Below the pieces are notes generated by a model, which was not told where the DNA came from, did no database searches, and was given only the letters and a program-made list of their open reading frames with translations. 47,326 nucleotides of DNA, taken from positions 1-47,326 of the forward strand of contig PHGD01000022.1 in assembly GCA_011090425.1 (NCBI GenBank), read 5' to 3'. Shown here one piece after another: positions 8,630-17,949 of the stretch. A program made the translations under genes and the position numbers. Numbering within the stretch: the stretch's first letter is position 1; each line of letters starts with the position of its first letter. The stretch comes from Nitrospira sp. LK70. Its GTDB lineage: Bacteria > Nitrospirota > Nitrospiria > Nitrospirales > Nitrospiraceae.

Positions 8630-9601
8630 CTACCAGGCATAGGATTCGGGCGCGGTTCCACCTGGCCCAGGAAAGAGCTCGTCCAGTTGCTTCAAGATGT
8701 CGTTGCCCAGGGAAAGACCCAGTGCCTTCATAGCCCCTTCCAGCTGTTCCATCGTGCGAGGACCGATAATGGGTGAGGTGACGGCTCGTTGGTGCAGCAG
8801 CCAGGCAAGGGCGACATCAGCCGGTCTTTCACCAATCCTTGCACATAGGCCCTCGTAAGCTTCCAATTTGGGACGGGACTTGATCACCTCCTGTTTCAGG
8901 TCGGCGTCCGCGCGGCGACCAATGTTGTCGGCCTGAAGGACACCGCCCAAGAGACCCCTTCCCAGCGAACTCCACGGAATGAGACCGATGCCGTAGGCCT
9001 CACAGGCAGGAATGACTTCCAGTTCAATCGTACGCTCATTGAGGTTATAGAGACTTTGTTCCGACACCAGCCCCATAAAGTGACGGCTCCGTGCGGCTTC
9101 CTGAGCCTGGGCCAAGTGCCAACCGGCGAAATTACTGCTGCCCACATATACCACCTTACCTTCCCTGACCAACTGTTCCATCGCTTGCCAGATTTCTTCC
9201 CATGGTGTTTCTCGATCGACATGATGCATTTGATACAGATCTATCCAGTCGGTCTTCAACCGTCGGAGACTGTCCTCGCAAGCTCGTTTGATGTGGACGG
9301 CCGAGAGGCGCGACTGATTCGGCCATTCGCCCATGCGACCGTACACCTTCGTAGCCAGCACCACCTTATCCCGACGGCCTCCCTCCTGTGCGAACCAACG
9401 CCCGATGATTTGCTCCGTCCAGCCTTCACCGAGTTTCTAGCCGTATACATTCGCCGTATCAAAAAAATTGATGCCGAGCTCCAATGCTCGATCCATCAGG
9501 GCGAAACTGTCCGGCTCGTTCGTCTGCGGACCGAAATTCATCGTGCCTAGACAGAGTCGACTGACTTTCACTCCGGACCGGCCAAGGTGTGTGTATTCCA
9601 T
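8630..9601 (-). pseudogene. Aldo/keto reductase with an in-frame amber stop
   Basis: Read through, this is a 323-residue NADPH-dependent aldo/keto reductase of the YajO/Kv-beta-like group. From the ATG at 9601 it starts [19 protein letters not shown] and runs through [12 protein letters not shown] with the catalytic Asp and Tyr. Codon 55 is then TAG (9437-9439), after which the frame continues without shift: KLGEGWTEQIIGRWF, KVVLATKVYG with the catalytic Lys, LYQMHHVD and IIGPRTMEQLEGA. The family usually has Trp at the stop position, so a single TGG to TAG change explains it. Either the gene is dead, or the codon is a sequencing error. A restart inside would lack the active-site Asp and Tyr. 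Confidence 0.85.
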
Positions 9602-9692
9602 GGGTATGCAGCCTTCTCTCTGGGATTTCCTCAGAACGGATCGCCACCGGAGAATTGAGCGGTTCCGGCCTTAGAAGACGATGCCATTGGGC

Positions 9693-10100
9693 CTAATATC
9701 CGCGCCCGGTACTACCGCCCCGCCCCATGCGATCGAGCGGCAATGCCTCATAACGTTTTTTGAGGTCCGGATGTTCGTTGAGGTAGCGCTTGACCGCCGC
9801 ATCATCCGCAAACACCTCCGGGCTGCGCTTACGATATTCATCGAGCGTCAGATCGTACTTGGCGAGAAGCGTGGTGAGCTTGGCGGTAATGTCTGCTCCC
9901 ATTTGTCGCATTTGCTCCTGGGACGGGCGCTGCCCCTCCCCATAGCTCTGGCCATCTTTGAAATAGTTCGTCATCATCTCACCGATCTCGATTCGGGCGT
10001 TGACGAACTTCTCCACTTCTGCCGGCTCAGCTGCAGATACGACTCCCGCAAGTAGAACCACACCCCACGAGATAAGAACGATTTGGCGCCAAACATTCAT
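9693..10100 (-). CDS. Small secreted protein of unknown function
   Basis: 135 residues with a signal peptide (MNVWRQIVLISWGVVLLAG, cleavage near SAAEPA). The mature part is mostly helical and charged: EKFVNARIEIGEMMTNYF, then LLAKYDLTLDEYRKRSPEV and YLNEHPDLKKRYEALP, ending in a Gly/Arg-rich tail. I do not recognise a named family. AGGAGG precedes the start. It is probably periplasmic. It lies directly downstream of the response-regulator gene on the same strand but separated by about 70 bases. Confidence 0.72.
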   Translation of the reverse strand: MNVWRQIVLISWGVVLLAGVVSAAEPAEVEKFVNARIEIGEMMTNYFKDGQSYGEGQRPSQEQMRQMGADITAKLTTLLAKYDLTLDEYRKRSPEVFADDAAVKRYLNEHPDLKKRYEALPLDRMGRGGSTGRGY

Positions 10101-10171
10101 GATTCCTCCTACATCAAGTACGTGACATCCTTTAACACGACGCCCGCCTTCACGACTGTGCGGACGGGCCT

Positions 10172-11617
10172 TCAGCTTTCATCCTCAGCGTCGCTATGTG
10201 CCGACGGAATACCATAGCGTTTACACTTCTCCCACAGAGCTTTTCTGGACAGTCCCAAGATTCTGGAGGCTGTCGTGCGGCTCCCATCGACACGTTCCAA
10301 TACGGAGACAATGTAGTCATTTTCGAAGCGTTCTCGCGCGGCAGCTAGCGATGTCATGGTTGCATCCTTCTTCTTTTTCCCTCCGGTCAAACCTTCACTA
10401 CAGAAGCCGCAGGATTCCTGTGGGACGCCCCCCAGGAATGGGCAAGCCTGAAACCCACAGAGGTCGGCCGGTTGAACCGCGGCACGGTCTCGACCGAGAG
10501 CCACGGCCCGCTCGACCATATTTTCCAGCTCCCGCACATTCCCCGGGTACGAATAGCGAAGCAACAATTCACGCGCCTGCTGGGAAAACCCGCGCAGCTG
10601 TTTGTTCAGCTTCAGTGAGCATGTTTCGAGGACATGATCGGCGATCACCATAATGTCCTCTTGCCGTTGCCTGAGCGGTGGAACGACGACCGGCACGACG
10701 TTGAGCCGGTAAAAGAGGTCTTCACGGAACCGGCCCTGAGCCACCTCTTTGCGTAAGTCCTTCTGTGTGGCACACACGAGCCGCACATCCGTTTCGATCG
10801 GCTCATTGCTCCCCACCCGTTCGAACGTACGCTCTTGCAGGACACGCAAGAGCTTCACCTGCACCACAGGCGAGATTTCTCCGATTTCATCCAGGAACAA
10901 GGTCCCTCGGTTCGCCATTTCGAATCGTCCCCGGCGCTGACGCAGGGCACCGGTAAACGCGCCTTTCTCGTGGCCGAAAAGCTCCGCTTCCAGCAACGTC
11001 TCCGGCAACGCGGCGCAGCTGACTTTGATCAACGGATACCCCTTCCGCGAGCTGTTCTGATGCAACGCATTGGCGACAAGCTCCTTACCCGTCCCGCTCT
11101 CACCGACGATCAGCACGGTGGAATCGGTTTCAGCCACGAGCTTGATCTTGTCGAGCACGGCGCGCATCAGGCTGTTCGCCCCTAGAATACCGTTGAAGCA
11201 GAACTTGTCTTCGAGCTGATGTTTGAGATCCTGATTTTCCCGACGGAGTGTGATCATGTCGCCGACCCGCTCGACGATCAGGAGCAATTCGTCCATCTGG
11301 AACGGCTTCGTGATGTAATCAAATGCTCCCAGTTTCATGGCTTCAACAGCCGTTTCGACTGATCCATGTGCGGTAATCATGAGCACTTCCGCCTGGGGCT
11401 CCTTGTCTTTGGCGGTCTTGAGCACGGTCAGGCCATCCACACCAGGTAACCGGAGGTCGGTGATCACCACATCAAATGTGTTCTCTCGGATCGCGTCGAT
11501 CCCTTCCGTACCGGTCGGTACGGCACGGACATCGCACCCGACGGCCTCCAATGCGTCCATCATGGAAAGGCGCATCAAAGGCTCATCGTCGACCAGCAGA
11601 ATGGTCAACCCTTTCAT
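10172..11617 (-). CDS. Sigma-54-dependent NtrC-family response regulator
   Basis: 481 residues from the ATG at 11617, which overlaps the stop of the histidine kinase gene by four bases (ATGA). Receiver domain: acidic pair D10/D11, phospho-acceptor D54 (VVITDLRLPG), K104 in DYITKPF. AAA+ domain: Walker A GESGTGKE (172-179), the sigma-54 contact loop GAFTGA (219-224), and FLDEIGEI as Walker B. A Fis-type HTH lies at the end (ASRILGLSRKALWEKCKRYGI spans it). Between the AAA+ and HTH parts is a cysteine cluster, C387-x4-C392-x10-C403-x2-C406. It would activate sigma-54 promoters when phosphorylated by the coupled kinase. Targets are unknown. Confidence 0.93.
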   Translation of the reverse strand: MKGLTILLVDDEPLMRLSMMDALEAVGCDVRAVPTGTEGIDAIRENTFDVVITDLRLPGVDGLTVLKTAKDKEPQAEVLMITAHGSVETAVEAMKLGAFDYITKPFQMDELLLIVERVGDMITLRRENQDLKHQLEDKFCFNGILGANSLMRAVLDKIKLVAETDSTVLIVGESGTGKELVANALHQNSSRKGYPLIKVSCAALPETLLEAELFGHEKGAFTGALRQRRGRFEMANRGTLFLDEIGEISPVVQVKLLRVLQERTFERVGSNEPIETDVRLVCATQKDLRKEVAQGRFREDLFYRLNVVPVVVPPLRQRQEDIMVIADHVLETCSLKLNKQLRGFSQQARELLLRYSYPGNVRELENMVERAVALGRDRAAVQPADLCGFQACPFLGGVPQESCGFCSEGLTGGKKKKDATMTSLAAARERFENDYIVSVLERVDGSRTTASRILGLSRKALWEKCKRYGIPSAHSDAEDES

Positions 11618-14600
11618 ACCTCCTTCTCCGCAAAGATACGTTCTCGTGACACGGGCAAGCACAATGTGAAGGTCGTTCCCTTTCCGACCTCGCTCTCGAC
11701 CAAAATCTTCCCGCCATGACGCTCCACGATACCAAGATTGACAGAAAGACCCAGCCCTGTCCCCTCCCCTTCCCCTTTGGTCGTGAAGAAGGGATCAAAG
11801 ACCCGTGGAAGGACGGATGCAGGAATGCCCGAACCCGTATCGGTCACCTCGACCCGGCAGATGCCCTCGGCCACGGATGTTCTGATCGTCAGCACTCCGC
11901 CGTTTTTCATGGCTTGCACGGCGTTCAAAATCAAGTTCATCAAGACCTGTTCGATCATATGCCGATCAACCATCACGTTCGGTAAGCCTTCCCCAGGAAC
12001 GGTTTCCAGGCGAATCCGATTGGGAGCAAAGAGATGAGTGGTCAGCCCCAGAACCTGGTCGACGATTCGATTGATATCGGCCGGGCTGAATGCCGGTTCG
12101 TGCTGCTGTGAAAAATCGAGCAACTGCCGAACGATCTTTTGAACACGTCGAACGCCATGTTCCATGGAGACCCAGTATTCCTCTTGACGTGCCTGGGAGA
12201 GCGGACCTTTTCGTAGGTTGTAGAGACAATTGAGAATCCCGCCCAGTGGATTGTTGATTTCATGAGCCACCCCGGCCGCCAATTGGCCGATGGAGGCCAG
12301 CTTCTCCGCATGACGAATCTGTCGCTCCAGCTTCTTGGTCTCCGTCATATCACGCGCGATCCCAAGCACTCCAAGGATCTCCCCATCGGCTCCTTGAAGA
12401 GGAGAGACACTGACCATGACGGTACGCACTTCACCCAGCCGAGTCACGACCTCGACCTCGTACACCTGCTTGGCGCCGATATCTAATGTGCTCTTGAGAC
12501 GCCGTCCTCGATGACGCCGTGAAAGGAGCGAGAGATATGGTCGACCGATCAAATCATCCTTGCGATATCCCCACGCATTGATCTTGCCGTTGACATAGGT
12601 GAACTGTTGATCCAGATCGAGTGTATAAATGACGTCGTTGGCGTTCTCGAGCAAATTTTCTAGGTACTGCTTGGTCTCTTCGATTTCTCTGGTGCGCTCC
12701 CGGACTTTCAGCTCCAGATCTTCTCGGTATGATTGCAGTTGGCCCTCGAGCTTCTTCCGGTCGGTGATATCGCGAAGCTGGACCATCACAAGCACTGGTT
12801 CAGTCCCACCCACGCGGATCAGGTCCATTTCCACGGAAATCTCATGGTGATCGGCGTGATACACGGTTATTTCCTGAGTGGCGACCTGCCGTTGCTTCGT
12901 ACTGACATCGTACAACCAACTCGTGAACGCTCGGTGGTACGCATCCGGTACGATGTCGAGAAAGTTTTGCCCGACGATCTTCGACTCGGCATAGCCCAAT
13001 ACTTGTTGCTCCCGCTCATTGACCGCCACGACAGACCCCGTTGCACTCACCATAAACACAGAATCGGCCACGAAGTCGAACAAGGCCTTGTAGCGGGCTT
13101 GAGAGACCGTCAGCTGCTCGGTGCGCTCCGACACCGCCTGTTCCAACCCAACGGTATACCGCTGTATCTCCTGCTCCAACCGACGTCGTTGGGTCACATC
13201 TCGAACGAACGCACGTGAGTGAATCAGTCCGCCTCTCTCTTGATCGAAGAGTGCCGTCCCATGAACCTCCACATCCATCGATCGACCGTCGTTGGCCAAC
13301 AACACCGTTTCCATCGAGCTCTGCCCGTGTGAAACGAGCCCTTCCAAGAAGTGCAATACGTTCAATTCCTGTCCCTTGGGAACACAATCCCAAAGCTTCA
13401 TGCCGAGCATTTCATCGGAAGTATATCCGAGCTTGTCCAGGCCGGTCTTATTGACATGCACCAGTCGACCGCCGCGATCGAGTTGACAGATCATTTCCGG
13501 AGCATGTTCGATCAGATCTCGGTACTTTTCCTCCAACTGCCGGACCTCCGTCATCCGTTGTTCCAGCTGTCCGAACGAACGTTGCAGATTGGACGCCATC
13601 TCATTGAAGGCCTGGGCAAGTCCTTCGATTTCATCGCCGGTCTTCAACTCCACCCGCTGCTCCAAGCGACCGCTTCCGATCTGCTGCACTCCGTCGTGCA
13701 ACAGCTGAATGGGCCGCGCGATCCGGCGAGCCACGATGACTCCGATCCCCCCAAGGCTCATCAGCACCACCGAGCCGAACAACAGCATCTTGGTCATCAG
13801 CTCGCCCAGCGGAGCGAACGTTTCCGCTGCATCCTGACGCACCAGGGTAACCCATCGTTTCCCGCCGAGACTGCCTGTCGCGAGTTGATCGGCAAACCGC
13901 ACCGGTGCAAACCCGATCAGGGCGCGCTTATTCCCGTGCGAATCGTCGGCCGCCACCGCCCATGCTGGTTTCGTAGCCCCCAGCGTACTGAGCAATTCGG
14001 TATCGATCGAGTGGGCCTCGGGGGCAAGGACCGGGCAAATCACCACACCCCCGTCTGAGGCGAGCAGCATAGCGTGGCCTGTCATGCCGAAGGAGCCGTC
14101 GGCGATGGACTGGAACAAAGTATCCCGTCGAAGCAGGATCGTCACGGCTCCGATCACAGATCGGCGTTGATCATCCAGGATCGGAGCAGCCACCACGACC
14201 ACATGAGTCCCGAACGATGGGTCGAAAGAGATTTCGCTCACATACGGCTGCCGACTACCGCCTTTTACCACAGCCTGCCACCAGCCGGTCTTGGCATAGG
14301 AATACTCCACTTGGGGAATTGAGCTGACGACCAAGGCTCCCTGTCCGTCGGTGATTAAAATGCCGAGATAGTCCGACTTTCGAATCTCGTGCCATCGAAT
14401 CAAGTAGTTGGTCACAATCCGGTTCACGAAGAGGGGGAATTCGCTTCGTTTGTCGCGCTGTCTCCATCGCTGCTGCCAGTCCTTGATGATTTCTGAAATA
14501 CTTTGAGCATCTTTGCCTTCGTACGTGCGGTTGGCCTCTGAAACGGCGGTGCGAAGGAAGGGTGTTGTCGCCAGTTGTTGGGCTTCGTTCATACCTCGCG

Positions 14601-14793
14601 TAATATGTATCTCGATCCGACGGGCGGCTTCGACGGCCACTTCTTTGAAATTCGCCCCCGTCGATTCTCGCAAAGCACGTCGCTCTTCTACATAGATGAG
14701 GGCAAGCAGGAGCGTAAGCGGCAAGAGACCGACCATCACGATCGCTGCGATGATCTTCTGCTGGAGGCTGTGAAAACGGCTCCAGAGTGTCAT
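11614..14793 (-). CDS. Multi-PAS membrane sensor histidine kinase
   Basis: 1059 residues. A transmembrane helix near residues 13-33 is followed by a long extracytoplasmic sensor of the dCache type (contains VVSSIPQVEYSYAKTGWW and VSEISFDPSFG). A second transmembrane helix near 340 (GSVVLMSLGGIGVIVARRI) leads into a HAMP linker and three PAS domains beginning about YRDLIEHAPEMIC, YKALFDFVADSVF and LLENANDVIYTLD. HisKA has the phospho-acceptor His in AAGVAHEINNPLGG. HATPase has NLILNAVQAM, VTDTGSGIP and GEGTGLGLSV. It acts with the sigma-54 regulator directly downstream. The Cache domain suggests a small-molecule ligand, not identifiable here. Confidence 0.93.
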   Translation of the reverse strand: MTLWSRFHSLQQKIIAAIVMVGLLPLTLLLALIYVEERRALRESTGANFKEVAVEAARRIEIHITRGMNEAQQLATTPFLRTAVSEANRTYEGKDAQSISEIIKDWQQRWRQRDKRSEFPLFVNRIVTNYLIRWHEIRKSDYLGILITDGQGALVVSSIPQVEYSYAKTGWWQAVVKGGSRQPYVSEISFDPSFGTHVVVVAAPILDDQRRSVIGAVTILLRRDTLFQSIADGSFGMTGHAMLLASDGGVVICPVLAPEAHSIDTELLSTLGATKPAWAVAADDSHGNKRALIGFAPVRFADQLATGSLGGKRWVTLVRQDAAETFAPLGELMTKMLLFGSVVLMSLGGIGVIVARRIARPIQLLHDGVQQIGSGRLEQRVELKTGDEIEGLAQAFNEMASNLQRSFGQLEQRMTEVRQLEEKYRDLIEHAPEMICQLDRGGRLVHVNKTGLDKLGYTSDEMLGMKLWDCVPKGQELNVLHFLEGLVSHGQSSMETVLLANDGRSMDVEVHGTALFDQERGGLIHSRAFVRDVTQRRRLEQEIQRYTVGLEQAVSERTEQLTVSQARYKALFDFVADSVFMVSATGSVVAVNEREQQVLGYAESKIVGQNFLDIVPDAYHRAFTSWLYDVSTKQRQVATQEITVYHADHHEISVEMDLIRVGGTEPVLVMVQLRDITDRKKLEGQLQSYREDLELKVRERTREIEETKQYLENLLENANDVIYTLDLDQQFTYVNGKINAWGYRKDDLIGRPYLSLLSRRHRGRRLKSTLDIGAKQVYEVEVVTRLGEVRTVMVSVSPLQGADGEILGVLGIARDMTETKKLERQIRHAEKLASIGQLAAGVAHEINNPLGGILNCLYNLRKGPLSQARQEEYWVSMEHGVRRVQKIVRQLLDFSQQHEPAFSPADINRIVDQVLGLTTHLFAPNRIRLETVPGEGLPNVMVDRHMIEQVLMNLILNAVQAMKNGGVLTIRTSVAEGICRVEVTDTGSGIPASVLPRVFDPFFTTKGEGEGTGLGLSVNLGIVERHGGKILVESEVGKGTTFTLCLPVSRERIFAEKEV

Positions 14794-14934
14794 GGCTATA
14801 CCACAGAGACGTGAAAATGCTGGTTGCTTGTGAGAACGCTCTCGCGCTATAGGTCGCCCGATGGGGTGCGCTCGATGCCCCGCTCACCACCGGCAGTACG
14901 GGGCGGACGCGCGACGCTCTATTCCACCATTCGC

Positions 14935-15852
14935 TCAGCCGCGTTTCAAGAGTCGGCCCGGCGTTCCGGGCCACAACAATAAGAGAGGACTGGCGACGAA
15001 TACCGAGGAATAGGTACCGACAACCACCCCCCAGAGCAGCGCAAGGGAGAAATCGTGCAGCACTTCCCCGCCTGCCACGGTCAACGGGATAAGGACGAGC
15101 ACCACGGTTGAGCTGGTCACGATCGTACGGCTCAGCACCTGATTGATGGCGGCGTTGATCGTCGCTTCCTCGCTTTCTCGACGCCGCAACTTCAGATTTT
15201 CTCTGATCCGATCAAACACCACGACGGTGTCGGTCAAGGAATATCCCGCCAGCGTCAGGAGCGCGGTCACGATCAGGAGGGTAATTTCTTTGTCTAAGAG
15301 GTAGAAGGCTCCGAGCACGGCCAAGACGTCATGGAACGTCGACAACGCGGCCGCGACGCCGAACCGGAGCTCGAATCGCGCCGCAATGTACAGGATAATG
15401 CCCGCAAATGAGATGACGATCGCGACGAGTGCATCCTCCTGAAGCTTCTTCCCGATGGTCGGCCCGATCTCAGTGGTGGAGTCGACCACGAATTTATTGG
15501 CAGGGAACTCTTTGGCGAAGATGCCCACCACACGATCCGCGGTCTTCGCTTCGATCGTCGTGGAAGCCTTCACCCGAATGAGAAGCTTGTTGTCGAGTCC
15601 AAATTCCTGCAACTCCGCATCATCCAAGCCGTTGGTTTCCAGAGCCTTGCGGGCTTCATCGATCCGGACCTGCTGCTCGAACTTGAGTTGCACAGCCGTC
15701 CCTCCCGCGAAGTCGATGCCCAAATTAGCCGCGCCTCGCGCAATCTGTACGAGAGCGATAAGACCGAGCAAGGCCATAATTCCTGAAAAGAGAAACGAGA
15801 ACTTGCGCTTGCCCATGAAATCAATGTTGGTCTTCCCGAGAATCTCTAACAT
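14935..15852 (-). CDS. secF: Protein translocase subunit SecF
   Basis: About 305 residues. SecF works with SecD in the inner membrane, using proton motive force to aid late steps of Sec export. The N-terminus LGKTNIDFMGKRKFSF precedes transmembrane helix 1. GIDFAGGTAVQLKF is the SecD/SecF signature at the start of the periplasmic domain, and the last part has five more helices with DTVVVFDRIRENLK. The ATG at 15852 has AAGGGAG upstream and is preferred. An upstream in-frame ATG at 15912, two bases after the secD stop, is also possible. The order yajC-secD-secF is the usual operon. Confidence 0.95.
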   Translation of the reverse strand: MLEILGKTNIDFMGKRKFSFLFSGIMALLGLIALVQIARGAANLGIDFAGGTAVQLKFEQQVRIDEARKALETNGLDDAELQEFGLDNKLLIRVKASTTIEAKTADRVVGIFAKEFPANKFVVDSTTEIGPTIGKKLQEDALVAIVISFAGIILYIAARFELRFGVAAALSTFHDVLAVLGAFYLLDKEITLLIVTALLTLAGYSLTDTVVVFDRIRENLKLRRRESEEATINAAINQVLSRTIVTSSTVVLVLIPLTVAGGEVLHDFSLALLWGVVVGTYSSVFVASPLLLLWPGTPGRLLKRG

Positions 15853-15914
15853 GCGCGCTCCCTTTTGATCGCTTTGCGCCTTCCCCTGAAGACTGATCAT
15901 CGTCGGCTTCATGG

Positions 15915-17552
15915 CTAGATGCTCAGCGCTTCGACTTTTTGTCGATGATACAACAGATCAAAAATTACTTTTGTCCCGACCAACGCCGTGAAGAGGTTGA
16001 TGGCGATGCCAAGACACAAGGTCACAGCAAACCCTTTGATCGGCCCGGTCCCGAAGAGAAACAGAGCCACTCCTGTGATCAACGTCGTGACGTGAGAGTC
16101 GACGATCGTCAGGAACGCTTTGTCGTAACCCGCATCGATTGCCGATCGTACGGCCTTTCCGCCACGGAGTTCTTCACGAATACGCTCGAAAATCAGGACG
16201 TTCGAGTCGACTCCCATTCCGATCGTCAGCACGATACCGGCGATGCCGGGGAGCGTCAACGTGGCGGTCAACGCAGATAATGCACCCATGAGGCAGATAA
16301 GGTTCAGCACCAGTGCAAAATCGGCGATAAGGCCGGACAGGCGGTAATAGACGATCATGAAGATCACCACCATCACCCCCGCGATGAGGGTGGCTCTGAC
16401 GCCCTTGTCGATGGAATCTTGTCCAAGCGATGGTCCGACCGTGAGATCTTGGACGATCTTCAATGGAGCGGGCAACGCCCCGGCTCGTAAGACAATCGCC
16501 AAATCATTGGCCTCCTGCGTGGTGAAAGTCCCGGTAATCTGTGCACGTCCCCCTGAGATACGTTCTTGGATAACCGGCGCCGAATAGATGGTGTTATCGA
16601 GGACGACGGCCATACGCTTCTTGACGTTCTCCCCTGTGATCCGTTCGAATTCCTGTCCCCCTTTGGAGTCAAATGTGATGGACACATACGAATCATTGAA
16701 TTGACCGATGGCGACACGCGCATCGCTCAACACATCACCGGTCAGCATGACCCGCTTCTTGACGACATAGGGAATGCGAAACTCAAGGCCGGTGTCCTTA
16801 TCAACCAGTCGTTCGAATAAGATCTGGTCGCCTTCCGGCATTTTTCCGGCAAACTGCTGGATCACCTCGGCTTCTTTGTCTTTCGGAACACGTGCTGGTA
16901 GATCCAGGTGGATGTCTTCATCCAACATTTTGAATTCAAGCAGCGCCGTCTCTTTGATCAGATCCTTGGCTCGTTTCGGATCCTTGACACCAGGCAGCTG
17001 GACGACGATTTGTTTCAACCCTTGACGCTGAACGATCGGCTCCGCGACACCGAATTGATCGATCCGATTGCGGATGGTTTCCAGCGCTTGGTTGATCGCC
17101 GAATCCTTAATTCGCTTGGCTTCCGCCTCGCGAAGCTCCCACACGACGGTATTGGTCGATCCTGCCGACTCCTTCTCGACAAAAATAGGGAAGTTGTCGA
17201 TGAGTTTTTGAACCGGAGCCTTTGCGTCGGCATTTTGTAACTGAATCGTGATTTGATCATGCCCGGTCCGTTTGGTGGAATCGGCCGCCACCTTCTTTTC
17301 GGCGACGAGATCTTGCAGCGCCGTGACGGAACGATCCACTGCGATCTCCACGGCGCGGTCCTCGTCCACCTCCAGGACCATGTGGATGCCGCCCTGCAGA
17401 TCCAACCCCAATGTAATACCCTTGTTCGGGAGGACTCCCTTCATCCAGCTCGGCAACGTCTGATACATCGGCTGAAACGATGGGAGAACGGCCAGTACCG
17501 ATACCAGGATAACCAGCGTCAATAACCATAAGCGCCCGCTTACTTTTTTCAT
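15915..17552 (-). CDS. secD: Protein translocase subunit SecD
   Basis: 545 residues. It has an N-terminal transmembrane helix, then GITLGLDLQGGIHMVLEV as the family signature. The large periplasmic P1 domain contains IRNRIDQFGVAEPIVQRQG and IVVQLPGVKDPKRA. A cluster of C-terminal helices has SLGQDSIDKG before it and VDSNVLIFERIREELR in the fourth-fifth helix region. Together with SecF it forms the proton-driven export accessory complex. It follows yajC by about 30 bases and precedes secF almost without gap. Confidence 0.96.
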   Translation of the reverse strand: MKKVSGRLWLLTLVILVSVLAVLPSFQPMYQTLPSWMKGVLPNKGITLGLDLQGGIHMVLEVDEDRAVEIAVDRSVTALQDLVAEKKVAADSTKRTGHDQITIQLQNADAKAPVQKLIDNFPIFVEKESAGSTNTVVWELREAEAKRIKDSAINQALETIRNRIDQFGVAEPIVQRQGLKQIVVQLPGVKDPKRAKDLIKETALLEFKMLDEDIHLDLPARVPKDKEAEVIQQFAGKMPEGDQILFERLVDKDTGLEFRIPYVVKKRVMLTGDVLSDARVAIGQFNDSYVSITFDSKGGQEFERITGENVKKRMAVVLDNTIYSAPVIQERISGGRAQITGTFTTQEANDLAIVLRAGALPAPLKIVQDLTVGPSLGQDSIDKGVRATLIAGVMVVIFMIVYYRLSGLIADFALVLNLICLMGALSALTATLTLPGIAGIVLTIGMGVDSNVLIFERIREELRGGKAVRSAIDAGYDKAFLTIVDSHVTTLITGVALFLFGTGPIKGFAVTLCLGIAINLFTALVGTKVIFDLLYHRQKVEALSI

Positions 17553-17580
17553 GTCTGCCGCGACCCCTTACCCCATCGAA

Positions 17581-17934
17581 CTACGAGTCTTTTTCCTTGT
17601 CGTCATCCTCTGCGCGCACTCGCGCAATATTCTCGCGTTGCATTTTGACCTTGGTATTATCGGCAATCTGCAGCGTCACGGTCTCTTTTCCCATGTTGGT
17701 GATGGTGCCCCAGATCCCTGACGTCGTGACCACCTTGTCGCCCTTCTTCAACGCGTCCAACAACGTCTTCTGTTGCTTTTGCTTCTTCTGTTGAGGCCGG
17801 ATCAGAAGAAAATAAAAAATGATAAAGATCAAGAGGAACGGGATCAGAGATAGAATTCCGCCCGCCCCTCCGCTGGCGGGTGAGCCGCCTCCGCCCGTTC
17901 CCTCAGCCCATGCCATCGATTCCATCAACATCAC
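17581..17934 (-). CDS. yajC: Preprotein translocase subunit YajC
   Basis: 117 residues, with one transmembrane helix (LIPFLLIFIIFYFLLI) followed directly by RPQQKKQKQQ and a small SH3-like domain (KGDKVVTTSGIWGTITNMG). This is the standard YajC pattern; YajC associates with SecDF. The N-terminus is Gly/Ala-rich. The start is uncertain between GTG at 17934 and nearby ATGs. It lies between tgt and secD, as in most bacteria. Confidence 0.94.
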   Translation of the reverse strand: MMLMESMAWAEGTGGGGSPASGGAGGILSLIPFLLIFIIFYFLLIRPQQKKQKQQKTLLDALKKGDKVVTTSGIWGTITNMGKETVTLQIADNTKVKMQRENIARVRAEDDDKEKDS

Positions 17935-17949
17935 GCCAATCCCCTTCTT

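Noticed and set aside
10140-10167. GC-rich hairpin after the response-regulator gene
   Set aside because: The stem has a bulge and no T run follows, so it is not a convincing terminator.
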